Positions 56,735 through 64,000 of a stretch of DNA of 64,000 bases are shown piece by piece. Source of the stretch: G965215055 sp965215055 (GTDB lineage Bacteria; Pseudomonadota; Gammaproteobacteria; UBA4575); contig OZ244046.1 of NCBI GenBank assembly GCA_965215055.1, forward strand, positions 1,612,001-1,676,000, read 5' to 3'. The first letter of the stretch is position 1. The number at the start of each line of letters is the position of its first letter. A model generated the notes under the pieces. It did not search any database. It worked only from the letters and a program-made list of their open reading frames with translations, and had not been told where the DNA came from. A program made the translations under genes and the position numbers.

Positions 56735-57577
56735 ATGTCATTTAATATTCATTTCGATCTGGAACTGCTGCTGTTAGTTGGGACGTTGCTGACCGGCGTC
56801 GTCTGGCTTGTAGACAAGTTGTTTTTAAGTGGCAAACGTCGAAAACCCGCATTGGAAAAATCTCGTGATACCGAGCGTCAAGATAGTGGCCAAACCGTGA
56901 ATAAAGTCTCTCAAGGGCCATGGTACGTGGAGACATGCAGGTCGTTTTTTCCGATTTTGCTTATCGTCTTGATTCTACGCTCGTTTATCGCAGAGCCGTT
57001 CAGGATTCCATCGGGTTCAATGATGCCAACGTTGTTACACGGTGATTTTATTTTGGTAAACAAGTTTGCCTATGGTGTAAAACTGCCTGTATTGCATACG
57101 AAGATTTTGGATACCGGGCTGCCGCAAAGGGGAGACGTAGCCGTATTTCGATTTCCCATAAATCCATCAGACGACTATATCAAGCGTGTTATAGGGTTAC
57201 CCGGCGACCATATTGTATATAAAGATAAAACTTTATTTATTAACGGAAAACGTATCAATCAAGTAAAAAATGGTATTTATCAAGGTGCAGGAGCAAACAG
57301 TGTAATGAATGGCGCCGTTGTTCTGGATGAAGATATCGAAACTATATTGCATGGTATTTTAGTCCAGTATCCGCGGTTTAATGCTACTAGCGAATTTAGC
57401 GTCCCTGATGATCATTATTTCGTTATGGGGGATAACCGTGATCATAGCAGTGACAGCCGCGTGTGGGGCTTTGTGCCGGAAAAGAATTTGGTTGGGCGTG
57501 CCTTTTTAATATGGATGAACTGGGACTTCTCTGGCAGGGAATTTAATTTTAGGCGTATTGGTAAAAAGATCATTTAA
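56735..57577 (+). CDS. lepB: Signal peptidase I
   Basis: 280 residues from ATG 56735 (MSFNIHFDLELLLLVGTLL); an earlier in-frame ATG lies inside tRNA-Pro. Two N-terminal membrane helices. Catalytic Ser in IPSGSMMPTLLHGD, catalytic Lys in SDDYIKRVIGLPGD, box E GDNRDHSSDSRVWGFV. It removes signal peptides of exported proteins. Starts the lepB-rnc-era-recO-pdxJ-acpS-cysM run; lepA, often upstream, is absent here. Confidence 0.97.
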   Translation: MSFNIHFDLELLLLVGTLLTGVVWLVDKLFLSGKRRKPALEKSRDTERQDSGQTVNKVSQGPWYVETCRSFFPILLIVLILRSFIAEPFRIPSGSMMPTLLHGDFILVNKFAYGVKLPVLHTKILDTGLPQRGDVAVFRFPINPSDDYIKRVIGLPGDHIVYKDKTLFINGKRINQVKNGIYQGAGANSVMNGAVVLDEDIETILHGILVQYPRFNATSEFSVPDDHYFVMGDNRDHSSDSRVWGFVPEKNLVGRAFLIWMNWDFSGREFNFRRIGKKII

Positions 57578-57710
57578 ATGGGGTATTTAAGTGATGAGTT
57601 TCGCAAAACAATGTACACCGTTGCGTCAAGTTACGCTTACTTTCGCCATGCTTTATTTCTCTTCAGGATGCATCAACTCGTGATACCTCAGTACACATCT
57701 TTTTCTCTTT

Positions 57711-58400
57711 ATGTCTTTACACAGATTGAACCTCGTTGAACAACTGGGGGAACGTTTTTTAAGCTCGGACTATTGCCACCGTGCATTTACGCACTGTAGC
57801 GTCAGTACACAAAATAATGAACGGCTGGAATATCTTGGTGATTCGCTACTTGGATTTTTTATAGCGGAATGGTTGTTTAACACCTATCCGGCCTATTCTG
57901 AAGGTGACCTGACCCGCCTGCGTGCTCATTTTGTTAAAAAAGACACACTTGCAGAAATTGCACGTGAGCAGAATCTTGGTGACCGTCTCATACTGGGAAC
58001 CGGTGAGCTAAAATCCGGCGGTATTCAACGTGCCTCAATTTTGGCCGATGCCCTGGAGGCTTTAATCGGTGCCCTATATTTATCCGAAGGCTTTGACAGA
58101 GCACGTGCCTTCGTAATAAATCTTTACCAAACCCGGTTGCAGGATATTCCTGCAGTTGATCAGTTGAAGGATGCGAAGACTCGATTGCAGGAGTTATTGC
58201 AATCCGATGGGGTAGCGTTACCCACTTATGTACTGCGGGCAAAGTCAGGAAAGCCTGGCAATGAAGTGTTTACAGTGGAATGTATAGTTGAGGGCTGCGA
58301 AGAACAGTTTGTCGGGACAGGGAAGAGTCGACGAGGAGCAGAGCAGAATGTTGCTGAGCAAGCTCTCGCGTACATATTATGCCAGAGTGGCCAGCGTTGA
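57711..58400 (+). CDS. rnc: Ribonuclease III
   Basis: 229 residues. The catalytic signature is NERLEYLGDSLLGFFIAEWL, with ADALEALIGALYL as the second metal site, and a C-terminal double-stranded-RNA-binding domain (PTYVLRAKSGKPGNEVFTVE; RRGAEQNVAEQAL). Processes rRNA precursors. Directly followed by era. Confidence 0.98.
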   Translation: MSLHRLNLVEQLGERFLSSDYCHRAFTHCSVSTQNNERLEYLGDSLLGFFIAEWLFNTYPAYSEGDLTRLRAHFVKKDTLAEIAREQNLGDRLILGTGELKSGGIQRASILADALEALIGALYLSEGFDRARAFVINLYQTRLQDIPAVDQLKDAKTRLQELLQSDGVALPTYVLRAKSGKPGNEVFTVECIVEGCEEQFVGTGKSRRGAEQNVAEQALAYILCQSGQR

Positions 58401-58409
58401 TCCTCTAAG

Positions 58410-59300
58410 ATGACTGGCAAAACACGCTGTGGGTTTATCGCTATTGTGGGCCGCACAAATGTTGGTAAATCCACCTTGTTTAACAGTATGCTCGATGAGA
58501 AGCTTTCTATTGCCACTCGTAAACCACAAACCACCCGGCACAATATACAGGGCATATTGAGTTTGGACGCCTGCCAGTTGATTTTAATCGATACCCCGGG
58601 AATTCAGTTGGGGAATCGACGTTTGATGAATAAAGTGTTAGCCCGCAATGTGTTTTCCTCTTTGCAAGAAGTCGATGTTATTTTGATGTTGGTAGAGTTG
58701 GATCATTGGAAAGACGAAGATGAGTACCTTCTTACACAAATCAAACAGGTTGATAGTCCGGTTATAGCGGTAATGAATAAAATAGACAAAATTAAGGATA
58801 AATATAAATTACTCCCCATGTTGGACCGCATAAAAACGCGCTACGACTTTACCAGTATAATTCCGTTTTCTGCCTTATACGGTGTAAACAAGGACGTTTT
58901 GACGCAAGAATTATGCAGGCTCGTTCCTGATTCTGAATTTCTATTTCCCGAAAATATAAGTTGGAATCGCGATGACAAGTTTGTGATTTCCGAAGTTGTG
59001 CGAGGGGTTGCGATGTCACAATTGCAGAAAGAGGTCCCCTACGCAATTTATACGGAAGTTGAGGAATTTGATTATGGTGAAAGTCTAATAATGATAGTAG
59101 TGATTATTTGGGTGGAAAGAGAAAGCCAGAGACCTATTGTTATCGGTAAAAAAGGAGCCATGTTGAAAACTATAGGAGAGCAAGCCCGAATCAGACTTGA
59201 GAAGGTGTTTAATAAAAAAGTGGTGCTGAAAACATGGGTGAAAGTTAAACAAAACTGGCAGAATCGGCAGGAGATCGTCGCTCAGTTTGAGCAGCAATAA
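58410..59300 (+). CDS. era: GTPase Era
   Basis: 296 residues. G1 GRTNVGKST, G2/G3 with RHNIQGIL and IDTPGI, G4 VMNKIDKI, and the C-terminal KH domain with GKKGAMLKTIGEQARIRLEK. It binds the 3-prime end of 16S during 30S maturation. Coupled to rnc (9 bp) and recO (8 bp). Confidence 0.98.
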   Translation: MTGKTRCGFIAIVGRTNVGKSTLFNSMLDEKLSIATRKPQTTRHNIQGILSLDACQLILIDTPGIQLGNRRLMNKVLARNVFSSLQEVDVILMLVELDHWKDEDEYLLTQIKQVDSPVIAVMNKIDKIKDKYKLLPMLDRIKTRYDFTSIIPFSALYGVNKDVLTQELCRLVPDSEFLFPENISWNRDDKFVISEVVRGVAMSQLQKEVPYAIYTEVEEFDYGESLIMIVVIIWVERESQRPIVIGKKGAMLKTIGEQARIRLEKVFNKKVVLKTWVKVKQNWQNRQEIVAQFEQQ

Positions 59301-59308
59301 ACCCGACC

Positions 59309-60007
59309 ATGAGAGTGCAATTGCAACGGGCCTATTGTATACACAGCAGGGCATATCGCGAGTCGAGTCAAATTGTGGAAATGTTGACCCCCGGTTACGG
59401 TTTGGTTCCGTGTATACGTCGCGGGTCAAAAAAACAAAACACGTCTCTCGGATTTCTGTTTACGCCGTTATTGGTATCCTGGAGTGGGAAAGGGGATCTT
59501 TTTACCCTCACGCATGTCGAGACGGCAGGAGTAACACAAATTACTTCGCCCGATTTGTACATTATCGGCATGTATCTCAATGAATTAATTTTTCGGTTGG
59601 TGCCAAAATCAAGCCCTAGTAAAGAAGTTTTCGATCTCTACCAGAATGTTATCGGTGTGCTGGATGAAAGCGATCAACAGGAAAAATTACTACGTTTGTT
59701 TGAAGTAGAGTTGCTTACTTTGCTGGGGCATGGTCTTTCTTTGGATAAGGAAGCTGACCATCAAACACCAATAAGAGAAAATTGCACCTATCGTTATGAT
59801 GTAGGTCTGGGAGCAGCTAAAGTTGTACGTGAAAGCACTGCGTGGAATGTAGTCAAGGGTGCTACTTTATTGAGTTTGCAAGCTCCCCTGTGTATGGATT
59901 CAACTCATTTGGCCGAGGCCAAACAATTGATGAGAGGAGTCATTAATTGGCATTTGGCGCACCGACCCTTACGCAGCCGGGAAATTCTGCAATTCATGCA
60001 GGCGTGA
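59309..60007 (+). CDS. recO: DNA repair protein RecO
   Basis: 232 residues. OB-fold start MRVQLQRAYCIHSRAYRESSQIVEMLTPG-like, then the helical region (LFRLVPKSSPSKEVFDLYQ; FEVELLTLLGH). Mediates RecA loading with RecR. Usual position between era and pdxJ. The zinc-finger cysteines of other RecO proteins are not evident. Confidence 0.93.
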   Translation: MRVQLQRAYCIHSRAYRESSQIVEMLTPGYGLVPCIRRGSKKQNTSLGFLFTPLLVSWSGKGDLFTLTHVETAGVTQITSPDLYIIGMYLNELIFRLVPKSSPSKEVFDLYQNVIGVLDESDQQEKLLRLFEVELLTLLGHGLSLDKEADHQTPIRENCTYRYDVGLGAAKVVRESTAWNVVKGATLLSLQAPLCMDSTHLAEAKQLMRGVINWHLAHRPLRSREILQFMQA

Positions 60008-60019
60008 CGGCTACACTTT

Positions 60020-60754
60020 ATGGAAACTGAATCCGGAGTGCGCCTCGGTGTCAATCTCGATCATGTAATGACGATCCGTCAGGCGCGTTTTACACCCTAT
60101 CCGGAATTGAAACAGGCAATTGAAATAGCGGAGCATGCCGGAGCCGATGGCATTACCATGCACTTGCGTGAAGATCGTCGCCATATTCAAGATGCAGACG
60201 TATACCTTGCCAAACGAGTCGTCCAGACGAGTATGAATTTGGAAATGGCAGCGACTGAAGAAATGTGCGACATTGCGCTGGACGTAAAGCCGGAGAATTG
60301 CTGTCTCGTCCCTGAAAAAAGGCATGAATTGACCACTGAAGGTGGTTTGGACGTCATTACTCATCAAGTACGTATCAGAGAGTTTATTGCGGCTTTGAGT
60401 GAAGGGGGAATTAATGTTTCTCTGTTTATTGAACCGGATTTAAAAATCATTGATGCTGCAGCAAAAGCAGGCGCGCCTGTCGTGGAATTGCATACTGGAG
60501 CCTATGCAGGCGCGCAGGGCACTGCGCAGCAAGATGCACTTGCAAGACTTAAAGGCGCAGTAGCACATGCAGCCGCGTCAGGTCTGGTCGTAAACGCGGG
60601 TCACGGCTTGCATTATGGGAACGTTGCGTTGATTTCAGGTATTGAAGGTATATATGAGCTTAATATCGGACACTCAATCGTGGCATACGCACTGTTTGTA
60701 GGGCTGGGACAAGCCGTGAAAAAAATGAAAAAGACTATGAGGGAGACGGCATAA
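60020..60754 (+). CDS. pdxJ: Pyridoxine 5-prime-phosphate synthase
   Basis: 244 residues of a TIM barrel: GVNLDHVMTIRQARFTPYPE, DGITMHLREDRRHIQD, CLVPEKRHELTTEGG, GAPVVELHTGAYAGA and VNAGHGLHYGNV. It makes PNP for vitamin B6. Follows recO by 12 bp and precedes acpS by 4 bp. Confidence 0.98.
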   Translation: METESGVRLGVNLDHVMTIRQARFTPYPELKQAIEIAEHAGADGITMHLREDRRHIQDADVYLAKRVVQTSMNLEMAATEEMCDIALDVKPENCCLVPEKRHELTTEGGLDVITHQVRIREFIAALSEGGINVSLFIEPDLKIIDAAAKAGAPVVELHTGAYAGAQGTAQQDALARLKGAVAHAAASGLVVNAGHGLHYGNVALISGIEGIYELNIGHSIVAYALFVGLGQAVKKMKKTMRETA

Positions 60755-60758
60755 GAAG

Positions 60759-61142
60759 ATGGGCTTGATTGGGTCAGGAATTGACATCCTGGATACTCGG
60801 CGCGTACGGAGAGTCTATATCAAGTATCCACAGTCTTTTGCAAATAAGGTTTTAAATAGAGTCGAGTTGATGGAGTTTCACCGGCAGCGTAACAAGCTAC
60901 AATACTTGTCGCATCGGTTTGCGGTGAAAGAGGCGATTGCCAAGGCATTTGGCACAGGTATGCGAGGGCAAATGTTGTGGAAAAACATATATATTACTCA
61001 TGATGAATTAGGTAAACCCGTAGCCAATTTTGAAAAGGTATTAGCAGATCAGATTGGTACGAATGGCATAGAGATTTCCATCAGTGTCTCTCATGAAAAA
61101 AATTATACGATTGCGCAAGCTATAGTTTTCAGTAAAACCTAG
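60759..61142 (+). CDS. acpS: Holo-[acyl-carrier-protein] synthase
   Basis: 127 residues. GSGIDILDTRRV with the metal Asp, and YLSHRFAVKEAIAKAFGTGM with Glu and Lys, are the AcpS active-site segments; ISISVSHEKNYTIAQAIV closes the fold. It attaches phosphopantetheine to ACP. Confidence 0.97.
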   Translation: MGLIGSGIDILDTRRVRRVYIKYPQSFANKVLNRVELMEFHRQRNKLQYLSHRFAVKEAIAKAFGTGMRGQMLWKNIYITHDELGKPVANFEKVLADQIGTNGIEISISVSHEKNYTIAQAIVFSKT

Positions 61143-61146
61143 TACG

Positions 61147-62040
61147 GTGAACATTCCTACCATAGAAAAATTTGTCGGCAATACTCCATTAGTGCGTTTA
61201 CAACGTCTGCCCGGCCAGTCTTCAAATCTGATTCTAGGCAAGTTGGAGGGAAACAATCCGGCAGGTTCGGTTAAAGACAGGCCTGCTTTAAGCATGATAA
61301 CCGGGGCTGAGAAACGCGGTGAAATCAAACCTGGCGATAGCTTGATTGAAGCTACCAGTGGCAATACCGGTATTGCCTTAGCCATGGTTGCTGCGATGAA
61401 AGGCTATAATCTAAAACTCATCATGCCGGAAAGCATGAGTCTGGAACGTCGTGCCTCTATGCAGGCATTTGGAGCTGAACTGATTTTGGTTTCCACAGAA
61501 GAGGGTATGGAAGGGGCTCGCGATTTGGCTTTGCAAATGCAAGTTGACGGCAAAGGTAAAGTGTTAGACCAATTTTCCAATCTGGATAACCCTCTTGCAC
61601 ATTATCGTGCCACTGGGCCAGAAATTTGGCGCGACGTAAAAGGGAGGATTACGCACTTTGTGAGTTCCATGGGCACTACTGGGACCATCATGGGCGTGTC
61701 CAGATACCTGAAGGAAATGAACTCCAATGTTCAGATTATTGGTGTTGAACCGTCTGAGGGTTCGAAAATACCTGGTATAAGAAAATGGCCAGAGGAATAT
61801 ATCCCCAAGATTTTTAATGCTGCCTTTGTTGACCAAGTGATAGCTGTCACTCAGCAGGAAGCCGAAGACATGATGCGCAGACTGGGCAAGGAGGAAGGGA
61901 TATTCTGCGGCATATCGTCTGGCGGTGCCGTTGCGGCAGCGTTGAAAGTTTCCACACAAGTACAAGACGCGGTAATCGTAACTATTGTCTGTGACCGCGG
62001 TGACCGCTATTTGTCTACCGGCCTTTTTTCTGCCAAATAA
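61147..62040 (+). CDS. cysM: Cysteine synthase B
   Basis: 297 residues, GTG start. PLP lysine in NPAGSVKDRPALSMI, then LIEATSGNTGIALAMVAAMKG and SSMGTTGTIMGVSRYLK. CysM-type length and NGxxCIS-like GIFCGISSGGAVAAAL. It makes cysteine from O-acetylserine, using sulfide or thiosulfate in this subgroup. Confidence 0.96.
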   Translation: MNIPTIEKFVGNTPLVRLQRLPGQSSNLILGKLEGNNPAGSVKDRPALSMITGAEKRGEIKPGDSLIEATSGNTGIALAMVAAMKGYNLKLIMPESMSLERRASMQAFGAELILVSTEEGMEGARDLALQMQVDGKGKVLDQFSNLDNPLAHYRATGPEIWRDVKGRITHFVSSMGTTGTIMGVSRYLKEMNSNVQIIGVEPSEGSKIPGIRKWPEEYIPKIFNAAFVDQVIAVTQQEAEDMMRRLGKEEGIFCGISSGGAVAAALKVSTQVQDAVIVTIVCDRGDRYLSTGLFSAK

Positions 62041-62047
62041 CCCTTGC

Positions 62048-62818
62048 ATGAACGTTCTTGTCTTTGACATTGAAACAGTGCCTGACATTGAGTCCGGTAT
62101 GAAAATCTACGATTTGCAAGGCTTGTCTGATCAGGAGGTAATCAAGGCAATCGAACATGTTCGTAATCAACAGACTGGCAGTGGGTTCATGCCACATTAT
62201 TTGCAGAAAATTGTCGCTATCTCTGCTGTACTTTCCACCACAGATATATTCCAGGTGTGGTCACTGGGTTCTTTACAATCGACTGAAAAAGAGTTGCTTG
62301 AACGTTTTTTTGATGGCTTGGAAAAATACAATCCGACCATAGTTTCCTGGAATGGAAGTGGCTTTGATTTGCCCGTGATCCACTTTCGTGCTCTGTTGCA
62401 TGGTGTCAAGGCGCACCATTACTGGCAAGTTGGTAACGAAGATACCAGTTTTCGCTATAATAATTACCTCAGCCGATTTCACTGGCGGCATATCGACCTG
62501 ATGGACGTTTTGGCCGCGTATCAACCTTATGCATTTGCCAAGTTGGACCACATCGCCACTATGCTGGGGCTTCCCGGCAAGTTCAGTATGGATGGGAGCA
62601 AGGTATGTGATGCCTATTTAGCAGGAGAACTGGAGTCCATTCGAAACTACTGCGAAACTGATGCGTTGAATTCATATTTGATCTATTTGCGCTTTGAACT
62701 CATGCGCGGCAAGATTCTGGATAATGAATATAGAGCCCAATGTGAGCAAGTAAGGTTTTTTCTTGGTGAATCAAACAAGCCGCATTTTTCAGAATTTCTA
62801 CAGCATTGGCAAAGCTAA
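62048..62818 (+). CDS. DnaQ-fold 3-prime to 5-prime exonuclease (PolB-associated type)
   Basis: 256 residues from ATG 62048. Exo I FDIETVPDIESG, Exo II ATIVSWNGSGFDLPVI-like (VSWNGSGFDLPVIHFR), Exo III region YCETDALNSYLIYLR. It matches the family annotated as predicted PolB exonuclease-like. Its stop overlaps the convergent dapE stop by 4 bp. A repair or proofreading role is inferred. Confidence 0.88.
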   Translation: MNVLVFDIETVPDIESGMKIYDLQGLSDQEVIKAIEHVRNQQTGSGFMPHYLQKIVAISAVLSTTDIFQVWSLGSLQSTEKELLERFFDGLEKYNPTIVSWNGSGFDLPVIHFRALLHGVKAHHYWQVGNEDTSFRYNNYLSRFHWRHIDLMDVLAAYQPYAFAKLDHIATMLGLPGKFSMDGSKVCDAYLAGELESIRNYCETDALNSYLIYLRFELMRGKILDNEYRAQCEQVRFFLGESNKPHFSEFLQHWQS

Positions 62819-63942
62819 ATCAGGAGTTTCCGCAATATTTTTTCATATATCTCGGTAAGCTGATCAAGAGCTTTCACGTCAACATATTCATTCGCCTTGT
62901 GAATGCTTTCATTTACGGGTCCCAGTTCGACGACTTGTGCGCCAGTAGCAGCAATAAACCTTCCGTCAGAAGTGCCGCCACCAGTAGATAACTCAGGTCG
63001 GATCTTCATCGTTTCGTAAATGGCCAGTTCGCAGGCATGGGCAAGTTCACCGGGTGGACAATAAAAAGGATTGCCGGACAAATGCCAATCAATTTCATAA
63101 TCCAGACGGTGGTTTTTTAATACTTGTTCAACTTTAGTTTTGATTTCATCAGCGGTGATTTCAGTTGAGAAACGCAAGTTGAATTCTGCCGTCAATATGC
63201 CCGGGATGACATTGCCTGCACCCGTGCCTGCACGTAGGTTGGAGACTTGGAGACAGGTAGCTGAAAAGCGCTCATTACCGGCATCCCATTTAAGAGAAAC
63301 AAGCTCGTCAAGTGCAGGTGCAAATTTGTGAATCGGGTTGTCAGCTGATTGTGGATAGGCGACGTGTCCTTGTAGCCCTTTTATCCGCAGGGATGCAGAG
63401 AGTGAACCGCGCCTGCCGATTTTAAGCGTGTCCCCTACTATAGTGGTGCTGGTAGGCTCACCAATGATGCACCAGTCGATCGCTACCTCTCGAGTTTCTA
63501 GTGTTTCAATAACCTTTGCCGTGCCATTGATTGCTGGGCCTTCTTCATCGCTGGTCAGTAGTAACGCAATTGAACCTTTGTGGTTTGGATAAGTGCGTAC
63601 GAAGTTTTCACAGGCTATGGTAATTGCAGCAATACTGGATTTCATATCTGCGGCACCACGTCCATAAAGCCTGTTTTCCCGAATAGCGGGTTCAAAGGGT
63701 GGTGATTGCCATTGTCGTTGCGGGCCAGGGGGTACCACGTCCGTATGCCCTGCAAAAACAAGTAGTGGCGTTTGAGTGCCGCGTCGTAACCATAAATTGG
63801 TTACTTCGCCATGATGCATCGTTTGAGGCTGAAAGCCAGAGTTTTCCAGGTGCTTGGCTATGATTGCCTGGCAATCGCAGTCATCGGGGGTAATCGAAGG
63901 CTGCTTGATGAGTTTCTTTGCCAGTTCCAAGGTAGCTGACAT
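62815..63942 (-). CDS. dapE: Succinyl-diaminopimelate desuccinylase
   Basis: 375 residues. M20 metallopeptidase: metal His/Asp in VFAGHTDVVPPGPQ and GRGAADMKSSIAA, Glu pair in LLTSDEEGPAINGT, GEPTSTT, and the last His in GPVNESIHKANEYV. It produces LL-diaminopimelate for lysine and peptidoglycan. It lies 10 bp after the end of dapD. Confidence 0.97.
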   Translation of the reverse strand: MSATLELAKKLIKQPSITPDDCDCQAIIAKHLENSGFQPQTMHHGEVTNLWLRRGTQTPLLVFAGHTDVVPPGPQRQWQSPPFEPAIRENRLYGRGAADMKSSIAAITIACENFVRTYPNHKGSIALLLTSDEEGPAINGTAKVIETLETREVAIDWCIIGEPTSTTIVGDTLKIGRRGSLSASLRIKGLQGHVAYPQSADNPIHKFAPALDELVSLKWDAGNERFSATCLQVSNLRAGTGAGNVIPGILTAEFNLRFSTEITADEIKTKVEQVLKNHRLDYEIDWHLSGNPFYCPPGELAHACELAIYETMKIRPELSTGGGTSDGRFIAATGAQVVELGPVNESIHKANEYVDVKALDQLTEIYEKILRKLLI

Positions 63943-63952
63943 AATTTTTACA

Positions 63953-64000
63953 TCAGTCCACTGTCCGCAGCAGTTCGTTAATACCTACTTTACTGCGTGT
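63953..64000 (-). CDS. dapD: Tetrahydrodipicolinate N-succinyltransferase, 3-prime end only
   Basis: The last 15 codons at the right edge read TRSKVGINELLRTVD then TGA, matching the usual DapD tail (TRSKTSINELLR). It acts two steps before dapE. The rest lies outside the window. Confidence 0.8.
   Translation of the reverse strand, partial: TRSKVGINELLRTVD

Overview
The window looks like a chromosomal piece of a gammaproteobacterium. The evidence is one complete rRNA operon (16S, tRNA-Ile, tRNA-Ala, 23S, 5S) with gammaproteobacterial-looking 16S blocks, and a run argC / erpA / anmK / M23 peptidase / tyrS / 16S that I remember from Pseudomonas-type genomes. The other housekeeping runs also fit: infC-rpmI-rplT-pheS-pheT-ihfA-merR-tRNA-Pro, lepB-rnc-era-recO-pdxJ-acpS-cysM and dapD-dapE. 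The order cannot be fixed by eye. The 16S resembles Ectothiorhodospiraceae/Chromatiales-like sequences as I remember them.

Region 1 (1-16.2 kb) is a peptide natural-product (RiPP) locus of the NHLM export type. On the + strand an edge-truncated protein, a SagB-type flavin dehydrogenase and a LanM-like synthetase are translationally coupled. They are followed by a broken IS630 transposase and a TolC-like outer-membrane channel. On the - strand lies a tight operon for an HlyD adaptor, a C39 peptidase-ABC transporter and a second NHLM-type ABC protein. Beyond an unrelated-looking secreted hydrolase comes a - strand tandem array of six small precursor peptides plus one headless remnant. All share a nearly invariant 41-residue double-glycine leader but carry different 13-26 residue cores. 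The cores are almost free of cysteine, and the LanM-like enzyme has a shortened cyclase domain without the zinc-binding motifs, so the product is probably not a classical lantibiotic. One core appears to have been made by a 49-bp tandem duplication with an 18-bp filler identical to part of the nearby thiE gene.

Region 2 (16.2-30.1 kb) is core metabolism: hemL, thiE, thiD, rubredoxin, a class II aldolase, a PfkB kinase, a HAD phosphatase, bacterioferritin and its ferredoxin, hemJ, argC, a coiled-coil membrane protein, a bactofilin, erpA, anmK, an M23 endopeptidase and tyrS. A Fur-like box precedes the bfd-type gene.

Region 3 (30.1-35.5 kb) is the rRNA operon with promoter, boxA elements and terminator.

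Region 4 (35.6-45.7 kb) is an accessory surface-polysaccharide islet between the rRNA operon and tRNA-Asn: galE, a HAD-UbiA prenyltransferase fusion, sulfotransferase, methyltransferase, an alpha-toroid protein, two GT4 glycosyltransferases and a UDP-ManNAc dehydrogenase. A decayed fragment of the methyltransferase gene lies on the far side of the sulfotransferase gene. One glycosyltransferase gene is bracketed by a 25-bp C tract and a 22-bp G tract in inverted arrangement.

Region 5 (45.7-64 kb) is conserved information processing and metabolism: tRNA-Asn, an aspartate aminotransferase, uvrB, tRNA-Val, thrS, infC (AUC start), rpmI, rplT, pheS, pheT, ihfA, a MerR regulator, tRNA-Pro, lepB, rnc, era, recO, pdxJ, acpS, cysM, a DnaQ-fold exonuclease, dapE and the 3-prime end of dapD.
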